DNA of 50,510 nt from a bacterium. GTDB lineage: Bacteria; Patescibacteriota; Patescibacteriia; UBA1558; GWA2-36-10. This document shows, piece by piece, positions 9,992 to 18,922 of this stretch. The stretch lies in the NCBI GenBank assembly GCA_018653315.1, contig JABIAL010000035.1:1-50510 (forward strand), read 5' to 3'. Below the pieces are notes generated by a model. That model did no database searches, was not told where the DNA came from, and worked only from the letters and a program-made list of their open reading frames with translations. The translations under genes and the position numbers were made by a program. The number at the start of each line of letters is the position of its first letter. Within the stretch, counting starts at the first letter, position 1.

Positions 9992-10930
9992 ATGGAAATC
10001 CAAAAACCTAACAATGCAAAAATAACTTTTTTGTATTTACTATCTTTGGTAGCTCTAGTTTTTGTAGCTATTTCTTCTGGCATCGCTATCTTTCAAATGA
10101 TCAACAAATACATAGTTGATTTTGCAGCTACCTGGGGAGGTCGCTATTTAGATGAGGCCATGAAATTTGCTATCTCATCTTTGATTATTGCTACCCCTGT
10201 TTACTATGTGATAATAAAATTTATCAACAAAGAAATCGCCCACAAAAGACTAGATAATCACTCAGCAATTCGTCGCTGGCTTACTTACCTTATTTTATTA
10301 ATAACTGCTGTTATCATTTTGGTCTGGCTGATAATCACTTTAAATAGATTTTTTGAAGGTGAGTTGACAACTAAAAGTATTTTGAAAACTTTGACTATTC
10401 TGGTAATCTGCGGTGGCATATTTTCTTTTTACCTTTATGACATTAAAAGAAATCTTGAGATCAAAACTGCTGGTGTAAAAGTTTTCTTCTATAGCTCACT
10501 GATAGCTATCATCGTTGTATTAATTGGAGCATTTTTCACTATTGATTCTCCAAATACAGCAAGAAATCAAAGAATAGATAGCCAAACTGTTAATAAATTA
10601 AACAGCATTTATCAAGCTGTGAATGCCTATCATACCAATAAAGGCTCGCTACCATCTGACATGGATGAGTTATTAGAGCAAAATCTATACCCTATATCTG
10701 AAGATACAATTACAAACGAATATAATAATAAAAAAATAAAATACTTAATAATCAATGATACGAAATATGAATTATGCACTGACTTTTTAACTGCATCATC
10801 CAAGGAAGATATGGATTATCGATACGGCGCATTTGATGAAAGATGGAATCATGACAAGGGCTATCAGTGTCTTGAACTAGAAGTAAATAATAGAGGTAAA
10901 ACTATAAACGAAGTAGAGCTTATGCATTAA
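9992..10930 (+). CDS. Multi-TM protein, DUF5671-like N-terminus and soluble C-terminal domain
   Basis: FLYLLSLVALVFVAISSGIAIFQMINKYIVD start and 4-5 TM helices; C-terminal region resembles a pseudopilin-like soluble domain (tentative). Confidence 0.6.
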   Translation: MEIQKPNNAKITFLYLLSLVALVFVAISSGIAIFQMINKYIVDFAATWGGRYLDEAMKFAISSLIIATPVYYVIIKFINKEIAHKRLDNHSAIRRWLTYLILLITAVIILVWLIITLNRFFEGELTTKSILKTLTILVICGGIFSFYLYDIKRNLEIKTAGVKVFFYSSLIAIIVVLIGAFFTIDSPNTARNQRIDSQTVNKLNSIYQAVNAYHTNKGSLPSDMDELLEQNLYPISEDTITNEYNNKKIKYLIINDTKYELCTDFLTASSKEDMDYRYGAFDERWNHDKGYQCLELEVNNRGKTINEVELMH

Positions 10931-10936
10931 ATAAAA

Positions 10937-10976
10937 CAAAAAACACCCTGACTATAGTCGAGGGTGTTTTTTGTTT
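10937..10976. terminator. Bidirectional intrinsic terminator
   Basis: AAAAAACACCCTGACtataGTCGAGGGTGTTTTTTG hairpin between convergent genes. Confidence 0.85.
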
Positions 10977-10984
10977 AGAAAATT

Positions 10985-11221
10985 TTATTCAGACTCAACT
11001 TTAATAACATTAACTGGACAAGAAGCTTCAGCATTTAGATTATCTTCTAGGTCACTTTCGTGAATTTCTCCAACGTGCAAATCACCTTTTTTATCAGCTC
11101 CCTCTAGACTTGCCAAGCCATCTTCCTCACTTATCTTCCATGACTGAGGACAAAGCTGAGCACACATTGCGCAGCCGATACAATTTTGTCTATCATGAAC
11201 TACTTTATATTTTTTTGACAT
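10985..11221 (-). CDS. Single-cluster ferredoxin
   Basis: CIGCAMCAQLCPQSWKI...ASCPVNVIKV. Confidence 0.9.
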   Translation of the reverse strand: MSKKYKVVHDRQNCIGCAMCAQLCPQSWKISEEDGLASLEGADKKGDLHVGEIHESDLEDNLNAEASCPVNVIKVESE

Positions 11222-11229
11222 ATATATAT

Positions 11230-12495
11230 TTAATTTGAGCCTTCTCGTTTTTTTATTAGATAAAACTTATCTCCTTTACGCACTTTTTTATCTAAAGCTA
11301 TGGTTATTAATTCTTTTTTATCTGCTTTTTTAATTTCCTCTTCTTTTTCATTGCGAAGAGATTTTATTTTATCAAAAACAACTCCGGTTGTCACTCCGGT
11401 TATAGAAAAATTATCACCAAGCTTTGTATCTTGAGCTTGCAACTGAATTTCTACAATTTTATTTTTAGAAAAATAATTAGTCACTACACCAGCGAAAAAT
11501 TTTTCTTCACTAGACTGATTGCCAGCGCTTGCTGCCCACTCTTGCTCTGACCTACCAAGGTAATATCCATCACTAAATCCTCTATTAAATACTGTTTTTA
11601 GCTCTGCTTCTAGGGCTACTTTTTTATCTAAATTATATTCATTATTTTCTATGGCGATTAATGCTTCGCGATAAGCTTTTACTACTTTTGCTACATATTC
11701 TGGAGATCTACCTCGTCCTTCTAGTTTCAAAACTTGGACTCCAGCATCAATAAAGTCATCCAAAAAACCAATAGTGCAGATATCTTTTGGACTCATAATA
11801 TAATTATTATCTACTACTAGCTCTTGATTTGTTTCTTCATCTGTCACTTTAAATTTACGTCTGCAAGTCTGCTGACAAGCCCCTCTATTTGCAGAAGCGT
11901 TGTATTGGAACAAGCTCATGCTACAGCGTCCAGAAACTGCAATACATAAAGCTCCGTGAGCAAACATTTCTATTTTGACAAGCTCTCCACTCGGTCCAGT
12001 TATCTTTTCTTTTTTTATTTGTTTAGTAATTTTTTCTATCATCGGCAATGTCAATTCTCTAGCTAAGACAACTGTATCTGCATACTGTGCAAAAAATTTC
12101 ACTGCCTCTGTATTTGAAATAGAAACTTGGGTAGAAATATGCATTGGTATCTTTATGCTCTGGGCATATAAAACAGCTGCCATATCAGCTACAATCACTG
12201 CATCAATTTTTTCTGATTTAGCTGCGTCTATAATCTTTCGCATTAAAATTAAATCATGATCATACAAAATCGTGTTAACTGTTAAATAAGTTTTAACTTT
12301 ATGCTTACGACAAATTTGACCTATTTTTTTAAGATCATCAAAATCAAAATTAGCAGCTGCTACTTTACGCATATTAATTTGGCCAATACCAAAATATACC
12401 GAGTCAGCTCCGTTATCTATGGCCGCTTGCAAAGCCTCATAAGAACCGGCTGGTGCTAATAATTCTATATCTAATTTTTTCTTTACTTTTTTCAT
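11230..12495 (-). CDS. Peptidase U32 family protein, TrhP(YegQ)-like (tRNA U34 hydroxylation) rather than protease
   Basis: ELLAPAGSYEALQAAIDNGADSVYFG; EMFAHGALCIAVSGRCSMS...ANRGACQQTCRRKF; C-terminal EEKFFAGVVTNYFSKNKI...GDNFSITGVTTG barrel domain. Confidence 0.85.
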   Translation of the reverse strand: MKKVKKKLDIELLAPAGSYEALQAAIDNGADSVYFGIGQINMRKVAAANFDFDDLKKIGQICRKHKVKTYLTVNTILYDHDLILMRKIIDAAKSEKIDAVIVADMAAVLYAQSIKIPMHISTQVSISNTEAVKFFAQYADTVVLARELTLPMIEKITKQIKKEKITGPSGELVKIEMFAHGALCIAVSGRCSMSLFQYNASANRGACQQTCRRKFKVTDEETNQELVVDNNYIMSPKDICTIGFLDDFIDAGVQVLKLEGRGRSPEYVAKVVKAYREALIAIENNEYNLDKKVALEAELKTVFNRGFSDGYYLGRSEQEWAASAGNQSSEEKFFAGVVTNYFSKNKIVEIQLQAQDTKLGDNFSITGVTTGVVFDKIKSLRNEKEEEIKKADKKELITIALDKKVRKGDKFYLIKKREGSN

Positions 12496-12498
12496 ATC

Positions 12499-13167
12499 TT
12501 ATTTTTTAACAAAACAATTTATATTCCATTTGGTATGATAAACACCTTTTGGCTCTAAATTAAATTTAGATTTTTTTAATAAATTTTCTAATTCAGTCTT
12601 AGTAAAGCTATGATAGTATCGCCATAATTGTTTATTGTCTCCTGAATACTGTTGCCAAGAAACAAAAAAATCATTCCAAGCTTTTTTACGCCACCAAAAT
12701 TTAAAATAATTTTTCAAATACTTTTTTTGTAATAAATTCCAATTAGTCATAAATAAATAACCACCCGGTTTAAGCCAATGATTCATTTTCTTTAATAACT
12801 CAGCTCGATCTTTTCTGCTATCTAAATGATGAAAAGCAGCAATAGAAAAAATCATATCAAAACTTTCTTTTGGAAAATCTATCTTCCGTATATCGGCTAC
12901 TGTAAATTTATGATCAGGAAATTGTTGTTTGGCCTGACTAATTAAGCCCTCACTAAAATCAATGCCCGTGTAATCAATTTGTTTATTGCCCTCTGCTAAA
13001 GATTTCAATAAACGACCATTGCCACAACCCAAATCTAGTATCTTGAAATTATCCTTTATATATGGTATAAAAACTTGTAATTCTTCCCACGGAAAAACAC
13101 GTGAAGCTGAAAACTCCTGGGAAATCTGATTATACACTTCTTTTAATTGTTTAGTTGTTTTATTCAT
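12499..13167 (-). CDS. Class I SAM methyltransferase resembling the Trm9/ALKBH8 tRNA wobble-uridine methyltransferase domain
   Basis: VYNQISQEFSASRVFPWEEL, ILDLGCGNGRLL, IFSIAAFHHLDSRKDRAELL, RYYHSFTKTELENLL. Confidence 0.75.
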   Translation of the reverse strand: MNKTTKQLKEVYNQISQEFSASRVFPWEELQVFIPYIKDNFKILDLGCGNGRLLKSLAEGNKQIDYTGIDFSEGLISQAKQQFPDHKFTVADIRKIDFPKESFDMIFSIAAFHHLDSRKDRAELLKKMNHWLKPGGYLFMTNWNLLQKKYLKNYFKFWWRKKAWNDFFVSWQQYSGDNKQLWRYYHSFTKTELENLLKKSKFNLEPKGVYHTKWNINCFVKK

Positions 13168-14776
13168 GGTAGATCAAAATATAATAGATAATATCGTCAA
13201 AGAATTAGCAGAATTAAATTTTGCTGATGATTTAGATTTTTCTACTACTTTGAGAAAAATATTCAATAAATACAAGATAGCTCCTCTGCCTAAGGCTACA
13301 TTGATTTCATCTTATCGTCAATTACTTAAAGATGGTGTTTTAGTTGAAGATAAAAAATTAACTCGTCTATTAATCAAGCGAGCAATTCGTACTTTATCTG
13401 GTGTTTCTGTAATAACGGTGTTGAGTAAACCTTTTGCTTGTCCTGGAAAATGCATCTATTGCCCAAGTGAACCAGATATGCCAAAAAGCTATCTATCTAA
13501 TGAGCCAGCGGCGATGCGAGCTAAGTTAAACTTATTTGACCCTATTCGTCAGATGACTATGCGGATTAAAGCTCTAGAAAATAACGGCCATCAAGTAGAC
13601 AAATTGGAAGTATTGGTTTTAGGCGGCACTTGGTCTGCTTATCCGGATGATTATCAACAAGAATTTATTCGAGATCTTTTCTATGCAGCTAATACCATGG
13701 AACAAAAAAAAGAACGTAAAAAATTATCCCTAATAGAAGAACAAAAAATTAATGAAGATACTAAATACAAAATTATTGGCCTAACTTTAGAAACTCGACC
13801 TGATTTTATTAATGAGGCAGAGATTAAACGAATGCGTAATTTAGCTTGCACCCGTGTCCAGCTTGGCGTCCAACATACTGATAATAAAATTTTGGATCTC
13901 ATCCAACGTGGTCACACTATTGAACAATCCATTAAAGCTACTCGTCTGTTAAAAGAAGTGGGCATCAAAATAGACCATCACTATATGCCTGACTTACCGG
14001 GCTCTACCCCTGCTAAGGATTTAGAAATGTTTAAATATGTTTTTAATTCTCCAGATTTACAACCAGATCAAATAAAAATATATCCTTGCATCGTCAATGA
14101 ATTTGCTGAATTAAATAAATGGCTAGAAGAAGGTAAATATAAACCTTATTCTAAAACTGAATTATTAAACTTATTATTAGAGGTCAAAAAAATAACACCT
14201 CCTTATGTCAGAATCAACAGATTGATTCGTGATATCCCTGAAGAAAGCATCTTGGCTGGAAACAAAATCACTAATTTACGACAAAAACTGCAGCAAGAGC
14301 TAAAAGAAGCAGGAGGATCCTGTAAATGTATTCGTTGTCGTGAAGTACGAAATGAAGAAGTTGATATAAATCAAATTGAATTGGTAACAAGAGAATATAA
14401 AGCCTCCCAAGGAACTGAATGGTTCTTGAGCTTTGAAAATGATGACCAGACAAAAATTTATGGCTTCTTACGCTTACGTATAAATGATGAGGTGGCTAAA
14501 AATATTTTCCCTGAGCTAGAAAATGCTTCTCTTGTACGCGAACTTCATGTTTATGGTAAGATGATCCCCGTCACTGACAGTAAAGATAAAGATAAAACTA
14601 TATTTAAAACTCAACATTTAGGTTTAGGTAAACGCTTGATGGCAGAAGCTGAAAAATTAACTTTAAAACAAGGATTAAATAAAATAGCTGTTATCTCAGG
14701 AATCGGCGTAAGAAATTATTATAAAAAACTTGGCTACAAATCAGAAGGTACTTATGTAACCAAAACATTAAAATAA
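13166..14776 (+). CDS. elp3: Elp3-like radical SAM/GNAT tRNA uridine(34) modification enzyme
   Basis: SVITVLSKPFACPGKCIYCPSEPDMPKSYLSNEPAAMRA; TRPDFI; DHHYMPDLPGSTP; C-terminal GNAT domain. Confidence 0.95.
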   Translation: MVDQNIIDNIVKELAELNFADDLDFSTTLRKIFNKYKIAPLPKATLISSYRQLLKDGVLVEDKKLTRLLIKRAIRTLSGVSVITVLSKPFACPGKCIYCPSEPDMPKSYLSNEPAAMRAKLNLFDPIRQMTMRIKALENNGHQVDKLEVLVLGGTWSAYPDDYQQEFIRDLFYAANTMEQKKERKKLSLIEEQKINEDTKYKIIGLTLETRPDFINEAEIKRMRNLACTRVQLGVQHTDNKILDLIQRGHTIEQSIKATRLLKEVGIKIDHHYMPDLPGSTPAKDLEMFKYVFNSPDLQPDQIKIYPCIVNEFAELNKWLEEGKYKPYSKTELLNLLLEVKKITPPYVRINRLIRDIPEESILAGNKITNLRQKLQQELKEAGGSCKCIRCREVRNEEVDINQIELVTREYKASQGTEWFLSFENDDQTKIYGFLRLRINDEVAKNIFPELENASLVRELHVYGKMIPVTDSKDKDKTIFKTQHLGLGKRLMAEAEKLTLKQGLNKIAVISGIGVRNYYKKLGYKSEGTYVTKTLK

Positions 14777-14785
14777 TGTTATAAT
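14777..14785 (+). promoter_or_regulatory. Extended -10 TGtTATAAT, 6 nt before an ATG
   Basis: TGTTATAAT TAATTT ATG (14792). Confidence 0.6.
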
Positions 14786-14812
14786 TAATTTATGAAAAAT
14801 TAATCTTACACT

Positions 14813-15025
14813 ATGAAAAAAATTAATCTTACATTACTAATAATCCTGAGCATCTTTCTTGTTACTGGTTGCACTCAAAATACAAATAATACACCACGAA
14901 TGACTCAGGAAGAATGCGAAAAAAATGGACAGAAATGGACAGAAATTTGTCCAATTTGTGAAAATTGTGAATGTCTATATCTTTGCCTTGAACTTGAAGA
15001 GGAAGGATTAGGAGAGTTAAAATAA
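14813..15025 (+). CDS. Small Cys-rich lipoprotein
   Basis: Signal peptide with lipobox LVTGC followed by ICPICENCECLYLC. Confidence 0.65.
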   Translation: MKKINLTLLIILSIFLVTGCTQNTNNTPRMTQEECEKNGQKWTEICPICENCECLYLCLELEEEGLGELK

Positions 15026-15031
15026 TATCTT

Positions 15032-16294
15032 ATGAAAAACCTACAAAATACAGATCCGCAAATAGCGGAGATTATAAAAAAAGAGCTCAATCGCCAACGC
15101 AATGGCGCTGAAATGATTGCCAGTGAAAACTTTGTTTCTCAGGCTGTCTTGGAAGCGGCCGGCTCGGTACTGACCAATAAATACGCTGAAGGTTATCCGA
15201 ACAAACGTTACTATGGCGGTAACGAATTTGTTGATCAATCCGAAATCTTAGCTATTGAACGAGCTAAGAAACTTTTCGGCGCTGAACATGCTAATGTCCA
15301 GCCACATTCTGGCTCTACAGCCAATGCCGAAGCTTATTTTGCTTTATGTGATTTGCACGATACTATTTTGGGATTCTCTTTAGCTCATGGCGGACATTTG
15401 ACTCATGGTCATCCGGTAAACTTTTCTGGTAAGTCATACAACTTTGTTAGCTATGGAGTAGATAAAAAAACAGAGCTAATAGATTTTGATGAAGTAGAGG
15501 CACAAGCCAAAAAACATAAACCAAAGGTAATTCTAGCTGGCGCCTCTGCTTATTCTCGACAAATTGATTTTGCCAGATTCAAAGAAATAGCTGACAGTGT
15601 TGGTGCTTACTTAATGGTAGACATGGCTCACATTGCCGGTCTAGTTGCCACCAAGCTTCATCCTGATCCAGTCCTCTATGCTGATGTAATTACAACTACT
15701 ACTCACAAAACTTTACGTGGTCCACGTGGTGCTTTGATTTTGTCTAAAATAAAAGACCATATAAATCCAGATGACAAAAAGAATCTAGCTCGCAAAATAG
15801 ACTCAGCTGTTTTTCCGGGATTACAAGGTGGCCCACTAGAGCATATCATTGCTGCTAAGGCCGTAGCTTTTGAAGAAGCTTTACAGCCAGAATTTGCAGT
15901 TTACCAAAAACAAGTATTGGCTAATGCTAAAACTTTAGAAAATAAATTTAGAGCCGCTGATATTAGAATGATTTCTGGTGGTACTGATAATCATTTATTA
16001 ATGATCGATGTCACTCCACTTGGATTGTCTGGCCAAGAAGCTGAAACTTTACTAGATCAAATTCATATTTTCACTAACAAAAATCTAATCCCGTTTGATA
16101 CACGCAAACCAATGGATCCATCTGGCATTCGTTTGGGAACTGCTGCTTTGACTAGTCGTGGCCTGAAAGAGACTGACATGGAGATTATCTCTGATGTTAT
16201 TATAGATGTCTTGAAAACTAAACAAGCAAGTGAAGAAAATAAACAAAAAGTTTTAGACTTGATGAATAATTTTCCTCTTTATCCTGAATTATAA
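15032..16294 (+). CDS. glyA: Serine hydroxymethyltransferase
   Basis: [52 protein letters not shown]. Confidence 0.97.
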   Translation: MKNLQNTDPQIAEIIKKELNRQRNGAEMIASENFVSQAVLEAAGSVLTNKYAEGYPNKRYYGGNEFVDQSEILAIERAKKLFGAEHANVQPHSGSTANAEAYFALCDLHDTILGFSLAHGGHLTHGHPVNFSGKSYNFVSYGVDKKTELIDFDEVEAQAKKHKPKVILAGASAYSRQIDFARFKEIADSVGAYLMVDMAHIAGLVATKLHPDPVLYADVITTTTHKTLRGPRGALILSKIKDHINPDDKKNLARKIDSAVFPGLQGGPLEHIIAAKAVAFEEALQPEFAVYQKQVLANAKTLENKFRAADIRMISGGTDNHLLMIDVTPLGLSGQEAETLLDQIHIFTNKNLIPFDTRKPMDPSGIRLGTAALTSRGLKETDMEIISDVIIDVLKTKQASEENKQKVLDLMNNFPLYPEL

Positions 16295-16298
16295 AACT

Positions 16299-17129
16299 AT
16301 GGCAAAAATGATTGATGGCAAAGCTATCGCCAAAGAAATAAGACAAGAAGTAAAAAATGAAATTGTAGAAAAAAAACTAAATCCTAATTTAGCTGTAGTT
16401 TTGGTTGGCGAAGATCCAGCAAGTAGACTATATGTAAACTTAAAAAAGAGAGCTTGTGAAGAAGTTGGGGTTGAATTTCATGAATACTTACTAGATACCG
16501 ATACATCACAAGACAAAGTTTTGGAAGTTGTAAATTTTTTGAATAATGATGAAAATGTTGACGCTATTTTAATTCAACTTCCTCTACCTAAACATTTGGA
16601 CACTGATAAAATTATCCAAGCCATGGATCCCGCTAAAGATGTTGATGGTTTTCATCCACAAAATATAGATAAATTTATTAATCAAAGTGGAAACTTTGTT
16701 CCTGGATTACCATTAGGTATTATTAAACTAATAGAAAGCACCGAAGAAGACTTGGTCGGAAAACAAGCTTTAATTATTGCTAAAAATGAAATCCTCTACC
16801 AGCCATTAGCTAAATTGCTTAATGATCGTAAAATAAACACTACTATTTTATCACCGGATGATACTGAATTAAAAAATAAATGCCAACAAGTAGATATCCT
16901 AATTACCGCTATTGGCAAACCATTCTTTATTACAGCTGACATGATCAAGCAAGATTCTATCATCATCGATATTGGCACTAACAAAATAGACAATAATTAT
17001 ACTGTCGGCGATGTTGATTATAGTAGTGCTTTTACAAAAGCTAGTCATATTACTCCAGTCCCCGGTGGCGTCGGTCCGGTAACCGTAGCAATGCTTTTAT
17101 ACAATACTGTTAAACTTGCTGAAAAATAA
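16299..17129 (+). CDS. folD: Bifunctional methylenetetrahydrofolate dehydrogenase/cyclohydrolase
   Basis: VGEDPASRLYVNLKKRACEEVG; ILIQLPLPKHLD; TPVPGGVGPVTVAMLL. Confidence 0.95.
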   Translation: MAKMIDGKAIAKEIRQEVKNEIVEKKLNPNLAVVLVGEDPASRLYVNLKKRACEEVGVEFHEYLLDTDTSQDKVLEVVNFLNNDENVDAILIQLPLPKHLDTDKIIQAMDPAKDVDGFHPQNIDKFINQSGNFVPGLPLGIIKLIESTEEDLVGKQALIIAKNEILYQPLAKLLNDRKINTTILSPDDTELKNKCQQVDILITAIGKPFFITADMIKQDSIIIDIGTNKIDNNYTVGDVDYSSAFTKASHITPVPGGVGPVTVAMLLYNTVKLAEK

Positions 17130-17132
17130 ACA

Positions 17133-17170
17133 AAAGAAAAAGCCTTTCGTGAAAACGAAAGGCTTTTATG
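17133..17170. terminator. Bidirectional intrinsic terminator
   Basis: AAAAAGCCTTTCGTgaaaACGAAAGGCTTTTA. Confidence 0.85.
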
Positions 17171-17188
17171 TTTATACTCTTATTCTGT

Positions 17189-18013
17189 TTACTTACAGAG
17201 CTCAAAGACAGATGGTGAGCTGATGCATTGACACTTGAATTCAGGAGCTGCATTTGCAAGGATGTGGATCAATGGATTAATGATCTTTATCAAACGATCC
17301 TGCGCTTGCTTAATTGCTTTTTTCACATCAGCACCATCAGCCGGTGGACCCTCTAAAGGCATGTTAGTCACGGTGCCAAATAAAAAATAATGCATGCTTG
17401 CTTCACGAGCTAAAACCACCTCTGGAACAGCCGTAGTCATGCCCAAAAAATTGGCATGATATTGATCACGAAGTACACGTACCTCAGCTGGCGTCTCATA
17501 ACGAGGACCTTTTACGCAAGATAAAATTCCTCTAGGACAATCAACATGATGCTCAACCAAGCTACGTAATTTGGAGCAAAGCATGTCTACAGGCGAGCGA
17601 TGAAAGGCTTCTTCATGAACAAGACCTCCTTCTCTGGCAAAAGTGTAAGGCCCACCCGACAGATCAACAAAGTCCTCTGGCATGACAATTGACCCAACTC
17701 TAAGGCCGTTAATATCGTTGGGTCCATTAATCCCTCCAACGGCCGAAGCGGCAATCACAAACTCTACGCCAGCATTATGCAAAGCATACATGTAGGCTTT
17801 GTGATTTAGTTGATGAGGTAAACGAAAAATTACAGAATCCCCTTCATGTTTTGGCTCCAAATGATGACGATCAACAAATAAGATCTCCTTGCCATCGACT
17901 GACATTTCATGAATGCTAGCTGGTCCATATGGTGTATTAACACACTTGATCTTACCACTGCCTAACAACTGACCCATTCCAGTGCCACCGATAATCGCGA
18001 TTTTTGTATACAT
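17189..18013 (-). CDS. Purine nucleoside/S-methyl-5'-thioadenosine phosphorylase
   Basis: IGGTGM...RHHLEPKHEGDSVIFR(L)PHQLNHKAYMYAL; GPRYETPAEVRVLR; higher GC, own promoter and SD. Confidence 0.9.
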   Translation of the reverse strand: MYTKIAIIGGTGMGQLLGSGKIKCVNTPYGPASIHEMSVDGKEILFVDRHHLEPKHEGDSVIFRLPHQLNHKAYMYALHNAGVEFVIAASAVGGINGPNDINGLRVGSIVMPEDFVDLSGGPYTFAREGGLVHEEAFHRSPVDMLCSKLRSLVEHHVDCPRGILSCVKGPRYETPAEVRVLRDQYHANFLGMTTAVPEVVLAREASMHYFLFGTVTNMPLEGPPADGADVKKAIKQAQDRLIKIINPLIHILANAAPEFKCQCISSPSVFELCK

Positions 18014-18060
18014 TTGTCTTTTCCTTATTTTGATTGTTTAATGAACGAAATGATTATAAT

Positions 18061-18089
18061 ATTTAAGCATAACAATATAAAATGGTCAA
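18061..18089 (-). promoter_or_regulatory. Sigma-70-like promoter of the phosphorylase gene
   Basis: TTGACC - 17 nt - TTAAAT on the minus strand; SD AAGGAAAAG before ATG. Confidence 0.55.
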
Positions 18090-18119
18090 ACTAAAAAACC
18101 GCCTCAAGGGCGATTTTAA

Positions 18120-18902
18120 TTATATTAAAGTTTTTTGAAAGCTTTGCATCTTACCAGCTACTTTAACTGATTTAACCCGATCCAGATCAAACATTCGCAA
18201 AGCATCCCGTAAATGACAAAAGGCTTTAATTTTGTTACCACGTATATTCTGAATATCTATTTTACGAGAAGTGACATCCCCTTTTTCATCCATATAGCTA
18301 ATTTCTATCTGTTGCCCGTCTTTCCAAGCCTCTTGAACTTGTTGATTGATTGTTTTTTCACCAGACTTAAACCAACTAGCATTTATATCTGTTTTTACTC
18401 CACCATTATGGTACCAAATATTACCATGCTGTAAACCATAGTCATAAATCTCTTTGGTTACTTTTACATCATCTAGACAATATTTGATAAGCTTATCCCA
18501 TTCATCATTACGATAATAAACAATAGCATCTAAACCAGAGCCTGACTTACCATATCCCAAAGTGCTATGAGCCACTGAATCAAGTTTAAGACGATGTCCT
18601 AAAATTTTAGTAACTTCTTCCAAAATATCTAAATGGGGAATGCTTGCTAAATCAAAATCTTTGTAATACGGTTGTAAAACTGGAAAATCAAAAGCTTTAC
18701 TATTAAAACCAATTACCAAACCAGCCTCTTTTAAAAGATCTAACAGTTCGTCAAATTCTTCTTCTTTAAAACCTCTGTATTTATCTAAATTATAAGAATA
18801 AACACCTACTAAAGATACCCCTAGTAGATGATTGTTTTGATGCCCACCTACTTCATCAAATGTCTTCTTAGTTTCTAAGTCTAAAACTATTATATCTTTC
18901 AT
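18120..18902 (-). CDS. DEDD-family (RNase H-like) exonuclease with C-terminal WYL-like domain
   Basis: IIVLDLETKKTFDEVGG, VIGFNSKAFDFPVL, YCLDDVKVTKEIYDYG; C-terminal QQIEISYMDEKGDVTSRKIDIQNIRGNKIKAFCHLRDALRMFDLDRVKSVKV. Confidence 0.82.
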   Translation of the reverse strand: MKDIIVLDLETKKTFDEVGGHQNNHLLGVSLVGVYSYNLDKYRGFKEEEFDELLDLLKEAGLVIGFNSKAFDFPVLQPYYKDFDLASIPHLDILEEVTKILGHRLKLDSVAHSTLGYGKSGSGLDAIVYYRNDEWDKLIKYCLDDVKVTKEIYDYGLQHGNIWYHNGGVKTDINASWFKSGEKTINQQVQEAWKDGQQIEISYMDEKGDVTSRKIDIQNIRGNKIKAFCHLRDALRMFDLDRVKSVKVAGKMQSFQKTLI

Positions 18903-18922
18903 GACTTATATTTTAGCATACT

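Noticed and set aside
9829-10011. 60-aa plus ORF overlapping the basic protein
   Set aside because: Out-of-frame shadow ORF of 9423-9977 with no independent start signals.
11230-12495. Interpretation as a collagenase-type U32 protease
   Set aside because: Cys-rich GALCxxxSGRC...ANRGxCxQxCR motif, C-terminal barrel and neighbours favour tRNA/rRNA hydroxylation (TrhP/RlhA class); protease label is likely historical.
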